A DNA stretch of 64,000 bases from Castellaniella sp035707805 (GCA_035707805.1 DASSTS010000019.1:1-64000); one strand, 5' to 3'. Shown: positions 25,370 through 34,849, counted from the first letter of the stretch. Notes: a model not told the origin generated them from the letters alone. Program-made: numbers and translations.

Positions 25370-26170
25370 ATGACCGACTCCCCCAGTCTTTCCGAGCCCG
25401 CAGAGAACCGCTATCACGCCCCCGCGCTCGACAAGGGCCTGGATATCCTGGAGGTCCTGAGCCGCTCGCCGGACGGCTGCACCTTGAAACAGCTGGCCGA
25501 TGCCCTGCACCGCAGTCCCAGCCAGATTTTCCGCATGGTGGTCGCCCTGCATCGGCGCGAGTACATCCAGGTCGACGGCAATGACCGCTATACCCTGACC
25601 CTGAAGATGTTCTGCCTGGCGCATCGCCAGCCGCCCGTCAAGCGGCTGATCCAGACGGCCCTGCCGCTGCTCGATGAGCTGGCCGAGCGGGCGCGCCAGT
25701 CCTGCCACCTGGCGGTCTATGAACAGGGGCGCAGCGTGGTGATTGCCCAGGTCGACAGCCCCGAGCGCTGGTCCTTCGGATTGAAGACCGGCGCCTTCAT
25801 GGGGCTGACGGACACCTCCTCAGGCCATATCCTGCTGTCCTACGAGGACGAGGTCGGGCGCGCGCGCATGCTGCGCAACCACCGCCGCGTCGAAGGCGAG
25901 CTCGACATCGACCCAGGGCAACTCTTCTCGATGCTGACCGAGGTGCGCAAGGCCGGCTGCTCGCTGATGCCCAGCAAGCAGATCCAGGGGGTGACGAACA
26001 TCGCCTTCCCGGTGCATGGCCTCAATCACAAGGTGGTCGCCGCCATCAACGTGCCCTACATCGCCCGTATCGACGCGGCGGCAGCGCCGTCCATGGAACA
26101 GGTGCGCCAGATTCAGGCCGACATCTGCGCGCGGCTGTCCCGGCAGCTGGGCGCCGACGAGGACATCTGA
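25370..26170 (+). CDS. IclR-family regulator
   Basis: 266 residues. The N-terminal winged helix (ALDKGLDILEVLSRSPDGCTLKQLA) is followed by the IclR ligand domain (CHLAVYEQGRSVVIAQVDSPE, and the closing VAAINVPY). IclR proteins control aromatic, acetate and sugar-acid catabolism in response to small acids. It is divergent from the SDR-FAH operon, with paired motifs in the shared promoter. Convergent with the MOSC gene. Confidence 0.9.
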   Translation: MTDSPSLSEPAENRYHAPALDKGLDILEVLSRSPDGCTLKQLADALHRSPSQIFRMVVALHRREYIQVDGNDRYTLTLKMFCLAHRQPPVKRLIQTALPLLDELAERARQSCHLAVYEQGRSVVIAQVDSPERWSFGLKTGAFMGLTDTSSGHILLSYEDEVGRARMLRNHRRVEGELDIDPGQLFSMLTEVRKAGCSLMPSKQIQGVTNIAFPVHGLNHKVVAAINVPYIARIDAAAAPSMEQVRQIQADICARLSRQLGADEDI

Positions 26171-26180
26171 CTCCGGCAGT

Positions 26181-27053
26181 TCAGAAGTCGAATTCGGCCT
26201 CGATGGCGTCGCCCGCCTGCAGCCAGTGCTCGCCTTCGGGCAGGGCGGCGATGGCGTTCATGCCGAACAGGACGCCCTGCTCGAACTGCCGGTGCCGGGC
26301 CAGGGTGCGGCCCGGTTCGGGGGCGGTGTCGCCGGTCAGGGGATCCACGTTGGGGATGGGACAGCGGGCGCAGGCCTTGACGAAGGCGAAACCCAGGCCG
26401 CCCGCGCGAAAGCCCGCGAGGTGGTCTTCGTCGTAGGGCTCCAGGCCCTGCAGCACGATGTTGGGCCGGAATCGGATCATGTCGACCGGCGCGTGCCCGC
26501 CCTGGGCCAGCTGGCCGTTCAGCTCGTCGAGCGAGTGCTGGTTGGTCACCAGGAACGGAAAGCCGTCGGCAAAGGCGAAGGCATGGCGGTCCACCGGCAG
26601 GAAGGATTGCGGCCAGTCGGGGTGCGTCTGGATCCATTGCGTCATGTGGCGCATGCTGGCCAGCCGGTGCGCCTGCGGATGCACGTGCAGCAGCCGGCAC
26701 GAGACGCCCAGGAACGTGCTCAGCCAGAGCGCGGCCTCGTCGCCCTGGTCGGCGCCCAGGGTCCCGGTGCCCCAGATGGCGACCTCGACGGCTGGCTCGT
26801 CCGATCCGGTGACCGGCACGAAGCAGTCCGGCAGGCCCGGCGCCTTGAGCCATAGGCCATCGGCCTGCGGGTCGGGCTGGATCAGCACCATGCGCGGGTG
26901 CTGGCGTTGCGTCATGAAAATGCCCTGAGCGTCCACGATGACCCAGTGCCGATCGTATTCCAGTCCCGCGCCGGTGACGCGGACGCGGTCGTGGCGGATG
27001 CCGCCGCAGGATTTGACGGGGTAGCTGTAGAGGCTGTGGATGGCCAGGGGCAT
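26181..27053 (-). CDS. MOSC-domain molybdoprotein-like oxidoreductase (YcbX type)
   Basis: 290 residues: an N-terminal MOSC beta-barrel (LYSYPVKSCGGIRHDRV) and the C-terminal MOSC domain with FRPNIVLQG and the cysteine of ARCPIPNVDP, which binds the molybdenum cofactor. Relatives such as YcbX reduce N-hydroxylated compounds. No ferredoxin domain is attached, so an external electron donor would be required. It stands alone, convergent with IclR. Confidence 0.88.
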   Translation of the reverse strand: MPLAIHSLYSYPVKSCGGIRHDRVRVTGAGLEYDRHWVIVDAQGIFMTQRQHPRMVLIQPDPQADGLWLKAPGLPDCFVPVTGSDEPAVEVAIWGTGTLGADQGDEAALWLSTFLGVSCRLLHVHPQAHRLASMRHMTQWIQTHPDWPQSFLPVDRHAFAFADGFPFLVTNQHSLDELNGQLAQGGHAPVDMIRFRPNIVLQGLEPYDEDHLAGFRAGGLGFAFVKACARCPIPNVDPLTGDTAPEPGRTLARHRQFEQGVLFGMNAIAALPEGEHWLQAGDAIEAEFDF

Positions 27054-27198
27054 GACGGCGGTCCGGTGAGGGGCAAGCGCTCATTCTAACGTTGCGCCCG
27101 GCCGTCCCGGAGCGGCGGGCCGCCGCGCCCGCGGAAAAAATGTCGTAGCATGCCGGATTGAAATCGACGCGCCGCCGCGGCGGCGGGACAGGAGAATC

Positions 27199-28095
27199 AT
27201 GCCCCTCAAAGACATGCTGGCCGCCCTGGTCGTGATCGTGGTGTGGGGCGCCAATTTCGTCGTGATCAAGTTCGGCGTCGACGAGTTCCCGCCCATGCTG
27301 CTGGGCGCCCTGCGTTTTCTTTTCGTGGCCTTTCCCGCGCTGCTCTTCGTGCCCCGCCCCAAGGTCTCCTGGCGCTACGTGGCAGCCTACGGCGCGACGA
27401 TCTGCCTGGGCCAGTTCGTGTTCCTGTTCCTGGCCATCTACCTGGGCATGCCCGCGGGGCTGGCTTCGCTGGTGCTGCAGGCCCAGGCCTTCTTCACGGT
27501 GGCCATCGCCGCGCTGGTGCTGCACGAGGCGGTCCGCTGGCACCACGTGCTGGGCATTGCGCTGGCCATCGCCGGCCTGGCAATGCTGGACGCCGGCGCG
27601 GATTCGGCGACGGCCGTGCCTCTGGTGGGCTTCGTGCTGACGCTGCTGGCGGCGTTCAGCTGGGCCTGCGGCAACATCGTCCTGAAATGCGCCGGCCAGG
27701 TGCGCATGCTGTCGATGGTGGTCTGGGGGGCGCTGGTGCCGCCCATTCCCTTCCTGCTGCTGTCGGCGCTGTTCGAGGGGCCGGACCGGATGCTCGACAG
27801 CCTCATGCACGTCAGCTGGCGTGGCGTTTTTGTCATCGTCTACCTGTCGGGGGTAGCGACCCTGATCGGCTACGTGCTGTGGGGGCGGCTGCTGGCCCGC
27901 CATCCCGTCGCGCGCGTGGCCCCGCTCAGCCTGCTGATCCCGGTCGTGGGGCTGCTGTGCGCCGACTGGATCCTGGACGAGCGCCTGGGCGCCTGGCAGT
28001 GGGTGGGCGGTGCTGTGGTATTGATCGGACTGACGGTCAACCTGTTTGGCGCCCGCTGGGCGCGCAGGCTGCGGGAACCATCGGAACAGACCTAA
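27199..28095 (+). CDS. EamA/DMT-family transporter
   Basis: 298 residues, ten predicted membrane helices in two EamA repeats (VVIVVWGANFVVIKFGVDEFP begins the first in two parts). The overall pattern resembles the O-acetylserine/cysteine exporter branch (MLAALVVIVVWG, RFLFVAFPALLF). The substrate cannot be told. A GGAGA site precedes the ATG. It is 78 bp upstream of the aminotransferase gene in the same direction. Confidence 0.85.
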   Translation: MPLKDMLAALVVIVVWGANFVVIKFGVDEFPPMLLGALRFLFVAFPALLFVPRPKVSWRYVAAYGATICLGQFVFLFLAIYLGMPAGLASLVLQAQAFFTVAIAALVLHEAVRWHHVLGIALAIAGLAMLDAGADSATAVPLVGFVLTLLAAFSWACGNIVLKCAGQVRMLSMVVWGALVPPIPFLLLSALFEGPDRMLDSLMHVSWRGVFVIVYLSGVATLIGYVLWGRLLARHPVARVAPLSLLIPVVGLLCADWILDERLGAWQWVGGAVVLIGLTVNLFGARWARRLREPSEQT

Positions 28096-28173
28096 AATGG
28101 GGCCTTTGGCGCGGGCGGCCGCAAGGGCGCGGCCCGGCGCCGGAATCCTCGTTTCTTTCTGGAATGCACACCC

Positions 28174-29364
28174 ATGACCATTGATCGCGCAGGGATCAAC
28201 GCCCTGATGGAAATCACGTCCCGTCCCGAACTGGTGTTCGTGGACGGCCAGGGATCCTGGCTGCGGGACAATGCCGGCAAGCGCTATCTGGACTTCATCC
28301 AGGGCTGGGCGGTGAACTGCCTGGGGCACAACCCGGCGCCCATCATCGATGCGCTGGCGCGGCAATCCCAGGCGCTGATCAATCCCTCGCCCGCCTTCTA
28401 CAACCAGCCTTCCATCGACCTGGCGCGGCGCATCGTCGACGCGTCCTGCTTCGACCGGGTGTTCTTTGCCAACAGCGGGGCCGAGGCCAACGAGGGCGCC
28501 ATCAAGCTCGCCCGCAAGTGGGGCCAGCTGCACCGCCAGGGCGCCTACAAGATCATCACGTTCGACCACAGCTTCCACGGCCGCACGCTGGCGACGATGT
28601 CCGCCTCGGGCAAGGCGGGCTGGGACACGAAATTCGCGCCGCAGGTCGACGGCTTTCCCAAGGCCGAGCTCAACGACCTGGATTCGGTGCGCGCCCTGAT
28701 CGACGACCGTACCGTGGCCGTGATGCTCGAACCCGTGCAGGGCGAGGCCGGCGTCATTCCCGCCACCCGCGAGTTCCTGCAGGGCCTGCGCGCGCTGACG
28801 CGCGAGCGCGGGCTGCTGCTGATCGTCGACGAGGTGCAGACGGGCATGGGCCGGACCGGCCGCATGTTCGCCTACCAGCACGCGGGCATCGAGCCCGACA
28901 TCATGACGCTGGGCAAGGGCATCGGCGGCGGCGTGCCGTTGTCGGCGCTCTGCGCGCGCGAGGCGGTCAGCTGCTTCGAGCACGGCGACCAGGGGGGCAC
29001 CTACAACGGCAATCCGCTGATGACGGCCGTGGGCGTGGCGGTGTTCGACGCGCTGGCGGCGCCGGGCTTCCTGGATCAGGTCAATGCCCTCGGCAACCAT
29101 CTGTCGGCGGGCCTCATGGCGCTGTCCGACAAATGGGGCATGCACGGCGAACGCGGCCAGGGCCTGCTGCGCGCGCTCATCATGGATCGCGACGACGGCC
29201 CCGCGCTGGTGGCCGCCGCCCGCGACCGCACCCCGGAAGGCCTGCTGCTGAACGCGCCGCGCGGCAACCTGCTGCGCTTCATGCCGGCGCTGAACGTCTC
29301 CACCCAGGAGATCGACACCATGCTGGAATGGCTGGATGCGCTGATCCGGCAGGTGCGCGGCTGA
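28174..29364 (+). CDS. argD: Class III aminotransferase, acetylornithine transaminase type
   Basis: 396 residues. PLP fold type I with NSGAEANEGAIKLARK, the FDHSFHGRT segment, aspartate in IVDEVQTGMGRTG and PLP lysine in TLGKGIGGGVP. ArgD converts N-acetylglutamate semialdehyde to N-acetylornithine in arginine synthesis; relatives act on other omega-amino acids. The opening with SRPELVFVDGQGSWL and DFIQGWAVNCLGH is the form seen in Alcaligenaceae. No other arg gene is nearby, so the symbol is by resemblance. Confidence 0.82.
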   Translation: MTIDRAGINALMEITSRPELVFVDGQGSWLRDNAGKRYLDFIQGWAVNCLGHNPAPIIDALARQSQALINPSPAFYNQPSIDLARRIVDASCFDRVFFANSGAEANEGAIKLARKWGQLHRQGAYKIITFDHSFHGRTLATMSASGKAGWDTKFAPQVDGFPKAELNDLDSVRALIDDRTVAVMLEPVQGEAGVIPATREFLQGLRALTRERGLLLIVDEVQTGMGRTGRMFAYQHAGIEPDIMTLGKGIGGGVPLSALCAREAVSCFEHGDQGGTYNGNPLMTAVGVAVFDALAAPGFLDQVNALGNHLSAGLMALSDKWGMHGERGQGLLRALIMDRDDGPALVAAARDRTPEGLLLNAPRGNLLRFMPALNVSTQEIDTMLEWLDALIRQVRG

Positions 29365-29458
29365 CCGGGAGACCGGCTCGCCGTCCGATTCGTCGGGATG
29401 ATGCATGCGTCGGGATGGTTCATGAGTACACTGAGGTTTTCCCCCCAAGGAGACCTCG

Positions 29459-30580
29459 ATGTCCGCACGCACCGTCCCGCCGTTTCGCGCCGACCATGTC
29501 GGCAGCTTCCTGCGACCCGTCTATCTGCTCGAGGCGCGCGAGCGCCATGCCAAGGGCGAGATCGATGCCGCCGCCCTGCGCGCCGTCGAGGACCGCGCCA
29601 TTGCCGAAGTCGTGCGCTTCCAGGAGGACGTCGGCCTGAAATCCGTGACGGACGGTGAGTTCCGCCGCACGTATTTCCATCTGGATTTCCTGCGTCAGCT
29701 CGACGGCGTGACCACCGACGACCCCAAGGTGGTGACGGGGCCGGACGGCAAGGACCACCTGGCGCCGCCCTCGATCCTGGTGACGGGCAAGGTGCGCCAT
29801 GCGCGCGACATCCAGCGCGCCGACTTCGAATACCTGGCCAGCCAGGTGTCGGCGGGCCACACGCCCAAGGTCACGATCCCCTCGCCCACCATGCTGCATT
29901 TCCGGGGAGGACGCGCCGGCATCGACAAGGTGGCCTATCCCGAACTCGATCCCGATTTCTACGAGGACGTGGCCGAGGCCTATGGCCAGGAGCTCCGCAG
30001 CCTGTACGCCGCCGGCTGCCGCTACGTCCAGATGGACGACACCAACCTGGCCTATCTGTGCGATGGCCGCATGCGCGAGGCGGCCAAGGCGCGCGGCGAC
30101 GATCCGAACGAATTGCCGCACCGGTACGCCGGCTTCATCAACCGGGTGGTCGCGCGCAAGCCCGAGGGCATGGTGCTGGCCATGCACCTGTGCCGCGGCA
30201 ATTTCAAGAGCACCTATGCGGCCGAGGGCAACTACGAACCGGTGGCCGAGGCCCTGTTGTCGGAAATGAACCTGGACGCGTATTTCATGGAATACGACGA
30301 CGACCGCAGCGGCGACTTCCGGCCCCTGCGCTTCCTGCCCGCCGGCAAGATCGTGGTGCTGGGCCTGGTCACGACCAAGTTCGGCGCGCTGGAATCCAAG
30401 GACGAGCTCAAGCGCCGCATCGACGAGGCGGCGAAGCACGCGCCCCTGGAGCAGCTCGCCCTGTCGCCGCAGTGCGGGTTCTCGAGCACGGTGCATGGCA
30501 ACAACGTGGCCGTCGAGGACCAGCGCGCCAAGCTGCGGCTTGTGGTGGAAACCGCCCGCGAGGTCTGGGGCGACGCCTGA
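29459..30580 (+). CDS. MetE-core cobalamin-independent methionine synthase family protein
   Basis: 373 residues, corresponding to the C-terminal half of MetE only. Zinc-site residues are seen as His and Cys in AMHLCRGNF and the later cysteine in LSPQCGFSS. Acidic residues of DADHVGSF-type N-terminus (RADHVGSFLRP) are typical of the YxjG/core-MetE group, which transfers methyl groups to homocysteine from uncertain donors. A strong AAGGAG site precedes the ATG. It ends facing glcB. The methyl donor is unknown. Confidence 0.82.
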   Translation: MSARTVPPFRADHVGSFLRPVYLLEARERHAKGEIDAAALRAVEDRAIAEVVRFQEDVGLKSVTDGEFRRTYFHLDFLRQLDGVTTDDPKVVTGPDGKDHLAPPSILVTGKVRHARDIQRADFEYLASQVSAGHTPKVTIPSPTMLHFRGGRAGIDKVAYPELDPDFYEDVAEAYGQELRSLYAAGCRYVQMDDTNLAYLCDGRMREAAKARGDDPNELPHRYAGFINRVVARKPEGMVLAMHLCRGNFKSTYAAEGNYEPVAEALLSEMNLDAYFMEYDDDRSGDFRPLRFLPAGKIVVLGLVTTKFGALESKDELKRRIDEAAKHAPLEQLALSPQCGFSSTVHGNNVAVEDQRAKLRLVVETAREVWGDA

Positions 30581-30586
30581 TCGAGT

Positions 30587-30610
30587 GCCCTGTCCCGGCA
30601 GGGACGGGGC
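30587..30610. terminator. Hairpin between convergent metE-like gene and glcB
   Basis: A 10-bp stem (30587-30596 with 30601-30610, one G-T pair) with GGCA loop lies in the 38-bp gap between two convergent genes. A bidirectional terminator is likely by position. No T-run is present. Confidence 0.55.
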
Positions 30611-30618
30611 GCCCGCGA

Positions 30619-32793
30619 TCAGGCCTTCGCGGCGAGTTCCGCCTTTTTGACCTGGCGCCAATGGTGCAGCAGCGGCTCGGTGTAGCCGTTGGGCTGCTCC
30701 AGACCCTTGAAGATCAGGTCGCTGGCGGCCTTGAAGGCGCAGGACGTGTCGAAATGGCCGTCCATGGGCTCGTAGACCGGGTCGCCGGCGTTTTGCTGGT
30801 CCACCACGGCGGCCATGCGGCGCAGGGTCTGTTCCACCTGCTCGCGCGTGGTGATGCCGTGCAGCAGCCAGTTGGCGATGTGCTGGCTGGAGATGCGCAG
30901 CGTGGCCCGGTCTTCCATCAGGCCGACGTCATGGATGTCGGGGACTTTCGAGCAGCCCACGCCCTGGTCCACCCAGCGCACCACGTAGCCCAGGATGCCC
31001 TGGCAGTTGTTGTCGAGCTCTTGCTGGATCTGCTCGGGCGTCCAGTTCGTGTCGCGGGCGACCGGGACCGTGAGGATGCGGTCCGTGTAGTCCTCGTGGC
31101 GGCCTTCCAGGGATTTCTGCACCTCGACCACGTCGACCTGGTGGTAGTGCAGGGCGTGCAGGGTGGCGGCCGTGGGCGAGGGCACCCAGGCGGTGTTGCC
31201 GCCGGCCTTCACGTGGTTGACCTTTTGCTCGAGCATGGCGGCCATCAGGTCCGGCATGGCCCACATGCCCTTGCCGATCTGGGCGTGCCCGCGCAGGCCG
31301 CATTCCAGGCCCGTCTGCACGTTGTTCAGCTCGTAGGCCTGGATCCAGTCCTGGGTCTTCATGTCGCCCTTGCGCACCATGGCGCCGGCGCGCATGGACG
31401 TGTGCAGCTCGTCGCCGGTGCGGTCCAGGAAGCCGGTGTTGATGAACACCACGCGCTCGGTGGCCGCGGCGATGCAGGCCTTGAGATTGACGCTGGTGCG
31501 GCGCTCTTCGTCCATGATGCCCATCTTGACGGTGTTGGGCGCCAGACCCAGCAGCTGCTCGACGCGGGCGAAGACCTCGCTGGCGAAGGCGACCTCGTCG
31601 GGGCCGTGCATCTTGGGCTTGACGATGTAGATCGAGCCTGTGCGGGAGTTCTTGCGGGCCTTCAGGTCATGGATGGCGATCAGCGAGGTGCAGACGGCGT
31701 CCAGGATGCCTTCCGGGATCTCGCGGCCGTCGCGGTCGAGGATGGCCGGATTGCTCATCAGGTGGCCGACGTTGCGCACGAACATCAGCGAGCGGCCGTG
31801 CAGGGTCGCGCGGCCGCCGTCGCGGGCCGTGTATTCGCGGTCGGCGTTGAGGCGGCGGGTGATGACCTTGCCGCCCTTGACCAGGTCCTCGGTCAGGTCG
31901 CCCTTCATCAGGCCCAGCCAGTTGCGGTAGGCCAGGACCTTGTCCTCGGCATCGACGGCGGCGACGGAGTCCTCGCAATCCATGATGGTGGTCAGCGCCG
32001 ATTCGATCACCACGTCCTTGATGTGGGCGGCATCGGTCTTGCCGATGGGGGATTCGGCGTCGAACTGGACCTCGAAGTGCAGGCCGTTGTGGCGGAAGAC
32101 CAGGGCCTCGGGCGAGGCGGCCGCGCCGCGATGGCCGAGGAAGGCCGCCGGGGCGGCCAGGCTCGTGACGGCGCCGTCCTTGAGCGTGACCTGCAGTTCG
32201 CCGCCGGCGACCGCATAGGCGGTGGCGTCGCGGTGCGAACCTCGGGCCAGGGGGATGCTGTCGTCCAGGAACTGGCGGGCGAAGGCGATGACGCGCGCGC
32301 CGCGCACCGGGTTGTAGCCGCCGGTGCGGGCAGCCCCGTCGGTGTCGGGGATGGCGTCGGTGCCGTACAGGGCGTCATACAGGCTGCCCCAGCGCGCGTT
32401 GGCGGCGTTCAGGGCGTAGCGGGCGTTCATGACCGGCACCACCAGCTGCGGGCCGGCCTGCTCGGTGATTTCCGTATCGACGTGGGCGGTGGTGACCGTG
32501 ACCCGGGCCGGGGCGTCCTTCAGGTAGCCGATCTCGCGCAGGAAGGCGCGGTAGGCGGCGGGATCGGCGATGGGGCCGGGGTGCTTGCCGTACCACTCGT
32601 CCATCGCGGCCTGGATGCGGTCGCGCTCGGCCAGCAGGGCGCGGTTCCTGGGGGCGAGGTCATGCACGATCGCGGCCAGGCCTTCCCAGAAGGCGGCGGG
32701 CTGCACGCCGGTGCCGGGCAGGGCTTCCTGTTCGAGGAATTGGTGCAGCACGGCTGCGACCTGGAGTCCATGGCTGGAGATGCGATCGGTCAT
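30619..32793 (-). CDS. glcB: Malate synthase G
   Basis: 724 residues, the normal length for the G isoform (about 723). It condenses glyoxylate and acetyl-CoA to malate. Typical segments include RVTVTTAHVDTEI in the first third, SLMFVRNVGHLM, IYIVKPKMHGPDEVAF, FINTGFLDRTGDE (active-site region) and CSKVPDIHDVGLMEDRATLRIS near the end. It is monocistronic, with a promoter of its own upstream. It provides one route for glyoxylate made by purine breakdown, alongside the gcl operon next door. Confidence 0.96.
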   Translation of the reverse strand: MTDRISSHGLQVAAVLHQFLEQEALPGTGVQPAAFWEGLAAIVHDLAPRNRALLAERDRIQAAMDEWYGKHPGPIADPAAYRAFLREIGYLKDAPARVTVTTAHVDTEITEQAGPQLVVPVMNARYALNAANARWGSLYDALYGTDAIPDTDGAARTGGYNPVRGARVIAFARQFLDDSIPLARGSHRDATAYAVAGGELQVTLKDGAVTSLAAPAAFLGHRGAAASPEALVFRHNGLHFEVQFDAESPIGKTDAAHIKDVVIESALTTIMDCEDSVAAVDAEDKVLAYRNWLGLMKGDLTEDLVKGGKVITRRLNADREYTARDGGRATLHGRSLMFVRNVGHLMSNPAILDRDGREIPEGILDAVCTSLIAIHDLKARKNSRTGSIYIVKPKMHGPDEVAFASEVFARVEQLLGLAPNTVKMGIMDEERRTSVNLKACIAAATERVVFINTGFLDRTGDELHTSMRAGAMVRKGDMKTQDWIQAYELNNVQTGLECGLRGHAQIGKGMWAMPDLMAAMLEQKVNHVKAGGNTAWVPSPTAATLHALHYHQVDVVEVQKSLEGRHEDYTDRILTVPVARDTNWTPEQIQQELDNNCQGILGYVVRWVDQGVGCSKVPDIHDVGLMEDRATLRISSQHIANWLLHGITTREQVEQTLRRMAAVVDQQNAGDPVYEPMDGHFDTSCAFKAASDLIFKGLEQPNGYTEPLLHHWRQVKKAELAAKA

Positions 32794-32829
32794 GATGGTC
32801 CTTGGGGATGATCTTGGGTTCAGCCATCG

Positions 32830-32858
32830 ATTATAGGCAGTCTTCTATAAGAGTTAAA
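32830..32858 (-). promoter_or_regulatory. Candidate glcB promoter
   Basis: On the minus strand TTTAAC (32858-32853) and a perfect TATAAT (32835-32830) are separated by 17 bases, about 37 bp upstream of the glcB ATG. The -35 is three to four of six consensus bases. Confidence 0.55.
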
Positions 32859-32910
32859 GGGCGCGGCCGGCAGCCGGTGTCCGGGCTGCGTGCGCGCAAG
32901 CCGTTGACGC

Positions 32911-32944
32911 AAAAAGAAAAAGCCCGCATCCCCAGGATGCGGGC
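32911..32944 (-). terminator. Rho-independent terminator of the gcl-pyk operon
   Basis: GCCCGCATCC and its complement form a perfect 10-bp stem (32944-32935 with 32931-32922) and a 3-base loop, followed on the minus strand by TTTTTCTTTTT (32921-32911). It is 27 bp after the pyk stop and is the strongest terminator in the window. Confidence 0.92.
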
Positions 32945-32970
32945 CAGCTATATGCCGGGGCAGATACTGC

Positions 32971-34395
32971 TTATTCGTCCGGCACCTGGGCGATGTGCAG
33001 CAGGTTGGTGCTGCCGCTGCGGCCGAAAGGCAGCCCCGCGATGACGATCAGGGTGTCGCCGGCGGCGGCCAGCCCCGCCTGGCGGGCGGCGTCCGTGGCG
33101 CAGCGGATCATCTCGCTGGATTCCTCCAGCTGCGCCGGGAAGTGCACCGGGCGCACGCCCCAGGCCAGCGCCAGGCGGCGGGCGGTGGCCTGTTCCGGGG
33201 TCAGGGCCAGGATCGGCGTGATGGGCCGCTCGCGGCTGGCCCGCAGGGCGCTGAATCCGGAGGCGGTGTAGGCCACCGTGGCGGCCGGCTCCAGCAGGCC
33301 CGCCACGCGGCGCAGGGCGCAGCAGATGGCGTCGGGGATGTTGGCCTCGGCCGGGCTGTGCGTGGCGTCCAGATTGGCGCGCCAGGACGGATCGGATTCC
33401 ACTTCCTGGATGATGTGGTTCATGATGGCGACCGCCTCGACCGGGTATTGGCCCGAGGCGGATTCGGCCGACAGCATGACGGCGTCGGCGCCGCTGTAGA
33501 CGGCGGTGGCCACGTCCGAGGCCTCGGCGCGGGTGGGCACCGGCGCGGTGATCATGGATTCCAGCATCTGCGTGGCGACCACCACCGGCTTGCCGGCGGC
33601 GCGGGCGCGGCGCACGATGCGCTGCTGCAGGACCGGCACGCGCTGCGGCGGCAGTTCCACGCCCAGGTCGCCGCGCGCCACCATGATGCCGTCGGCCTGC
33701 TCGACGATGGCGTCCAGATGCTCGATGGCCGCCGGCTTTTCCAGTTTTGCCATGATCCAGGCCTGGTCGCCGATCAGGCCGCGGGCCTCGACGATGTCCT
33801 CGGGCCGCTGCACGAAGGACAGGGCCACCCAGTCCACGCCCAGCGACAGGCCGAAGGCCAGGTCGTCCCGGTCCTTGGGCGTCAGCGGTGAGATCGGCAG
33901 GATGACGCCGGGGACGTTGACGCCCTTGCGGTCGGACAGGGGGCCGCCCACCATCACCGTGGTCTCGGCGAAGTCCGGGCCATGGCGGTCCACGCGCAGG
34001 CGCAGCTTGCCGTCGTCCAGCAGCAGGTCGGTGCCGTCCTCCAGGGCGGCGAAGATCTCGGGGTGCGGCAGGTGGGCGCGCCGGGCGTCGCCCTCGGCGG
34101 GGTCCAGGTCCAGGCGGAAGGCCTGTCCCGCCTGCAGCAAGGCCTTGCCGCCGGCCATCCTGCCCACCCTCAGCTTGGGGCCCTGCAGGTCCATCAGGAT
34201 GCCGATCGGCCGCCCGGTTTCCTGTTCGATGCCGCGGATGAGACGGTGGCGTTCGGCGTGGTCCTCGTGGGTGCCGTGGCTGAAATTCAGGCGGAAGACA
34301 TTGGCGCCTGCGTCGACCAGGGCGCGGATGCGTTCGGCGGTGGAGCTGGCGGGGCCCAGGGTCGCCAGGATGCGGGCGCGGCGTTCGCGGTTCAC
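32971..34395 (-). CDS. pyk: Pyruvate kinase
   Basis: 474 residues. The barrel begins ILATLGPASSTAERIRALVDAGANVFRLNFSHG in two conserved blocks, and the metal-site motif MARGDLGVELP and the K/Mg segment FVQRPEDIVEARG are present. It converts phosphoenolpyruvate and ADP to pyruvate and ATP. The start is a GTG that overlaps the glcG stop by 3 bp (GTGA). As the last gene of the gcl operon, it would pull glycerate-derived carbon through PEP to pyruvate. Confidence 0.95.
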   Translation of the reverse strand: MNRERRARILATLGPASSTAERIRALVDAGANVFRLNFSHGTHEDHAERHRLIRGIEQETGRPIGILMDLQGPKLRVGRMAGGKALLQAGQAFRLDLDPAEGDARRAHLPHPEIFAALEDGTDLLLDDGKLRLRVDRHGPDFAETTVMVGGPLSDRKGVNVPGVILPISPLTPKDRDDLAFGLSLGVDWVALSFVQRPEDIVEARGLIGDQAWIMAKLEKPAAIEHLDAIVEQADGIMVARGDLGVELPPQRVPVLQQRIVRRARAAGKPVVVATQMLESMITAPVPTRAEASDVATAVYSGADAVMLSAESASGQYPVEAVAIMNHIIQEVESDPSWRANLDATHSPAEANIPDAICCALRRVAGLLEPAATVAYTASGFSALRASRERPITPILALTPEQATARRLALAWGVRPVHFPAQLEESSEMIRCATDAARQAGLAAAGDTLIVIAGLPFGRSGSTNLLHIAQVPDE

Positions 34396-34823
34396 GGCTG
34401 CCGTCCTTCGTCAGAGTGTTCGGCGCCGTCCAGGGCGCGGACGCCGGCGCGGGCGACCTGGGCGTCCTGGCCGGCCTGCACGCCCGACACGCCCACGGCG
34501 CCGATGACCAGATCGTCGTAATAGACCGGCTCGCCGCCTTCCAGGGGCATGACGGGCATGGAGAGGGCGGCGATGCGGCCCTGGTTGACCATGTCCTCGT
34601 AGATCTTGCTGGGTTTGCCGCTGAGCACGCAGGCGCGCGCCTTCTCGGGCGCCACCTGGGCGCTCATCAGGGGCGCGGCGTCCATGCGCTGCAGCCACAG
34701 GGCGTGGCCGCCGGCGTCGCAGATGGCGATGCTGACGTTCCAGCCGTTGGCGCGGGCTTCGGCCTCGGCCGCCGCGGCCATGCGCCGGGCGTCTTCCAGG
34801 GTCAGGACTCGTGTCGTTTTCAT
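34392..34823 (-). CDS. GlcG/HbpS-family protein (DUF336)
   Basis: 143 residues, one GlcG/HbpS domain: LTLEDARRMAAAAEAEARANG, then VSIAICDAGGHALWLQRMD and the closing IGAVGVSGVQAGQDAQVARAGV. Family members are found with glycolate or glyoxylate genes (glcG) or bind heme (HbpS); their biochemical role in C2 metabolism is unclear. It lies 26 bp after the glycerate kinase and overlaps pyk, so it is co-transcribed with the gcl pathway. Confidence 0.85.
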   Translation of the reverse strand: MKTTRVLTLEDARRMAAAAEAEARANGWNVSIAICDAGGHALWLQRMDAAPLMSAQVAPEKARACVLSGKPSKIYEDMVNQGRIAALSMPVMPLEGGEPVYYDDLVIGAVGVSGVQAGQDAQVARAGVRALDGAEHSDEGRQP

Positions 34824-34849
34824 CGGTTGTCTCCTAGGCGCGTCGCCGG

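Noticed and set aside
26113..29472. 1119-codon open frame on the minus strand
   Set aside because: Runs opposite argD, eamA and others; only its end coincides with nothing real. The composition (Arg/His/Gln-rich) is typical of a shadow.
30058..32811. 917-codon open frame on the plus strand
   Set aside because: Antisense to glcB and in a wrong frame of the metE-like gene; no family features.
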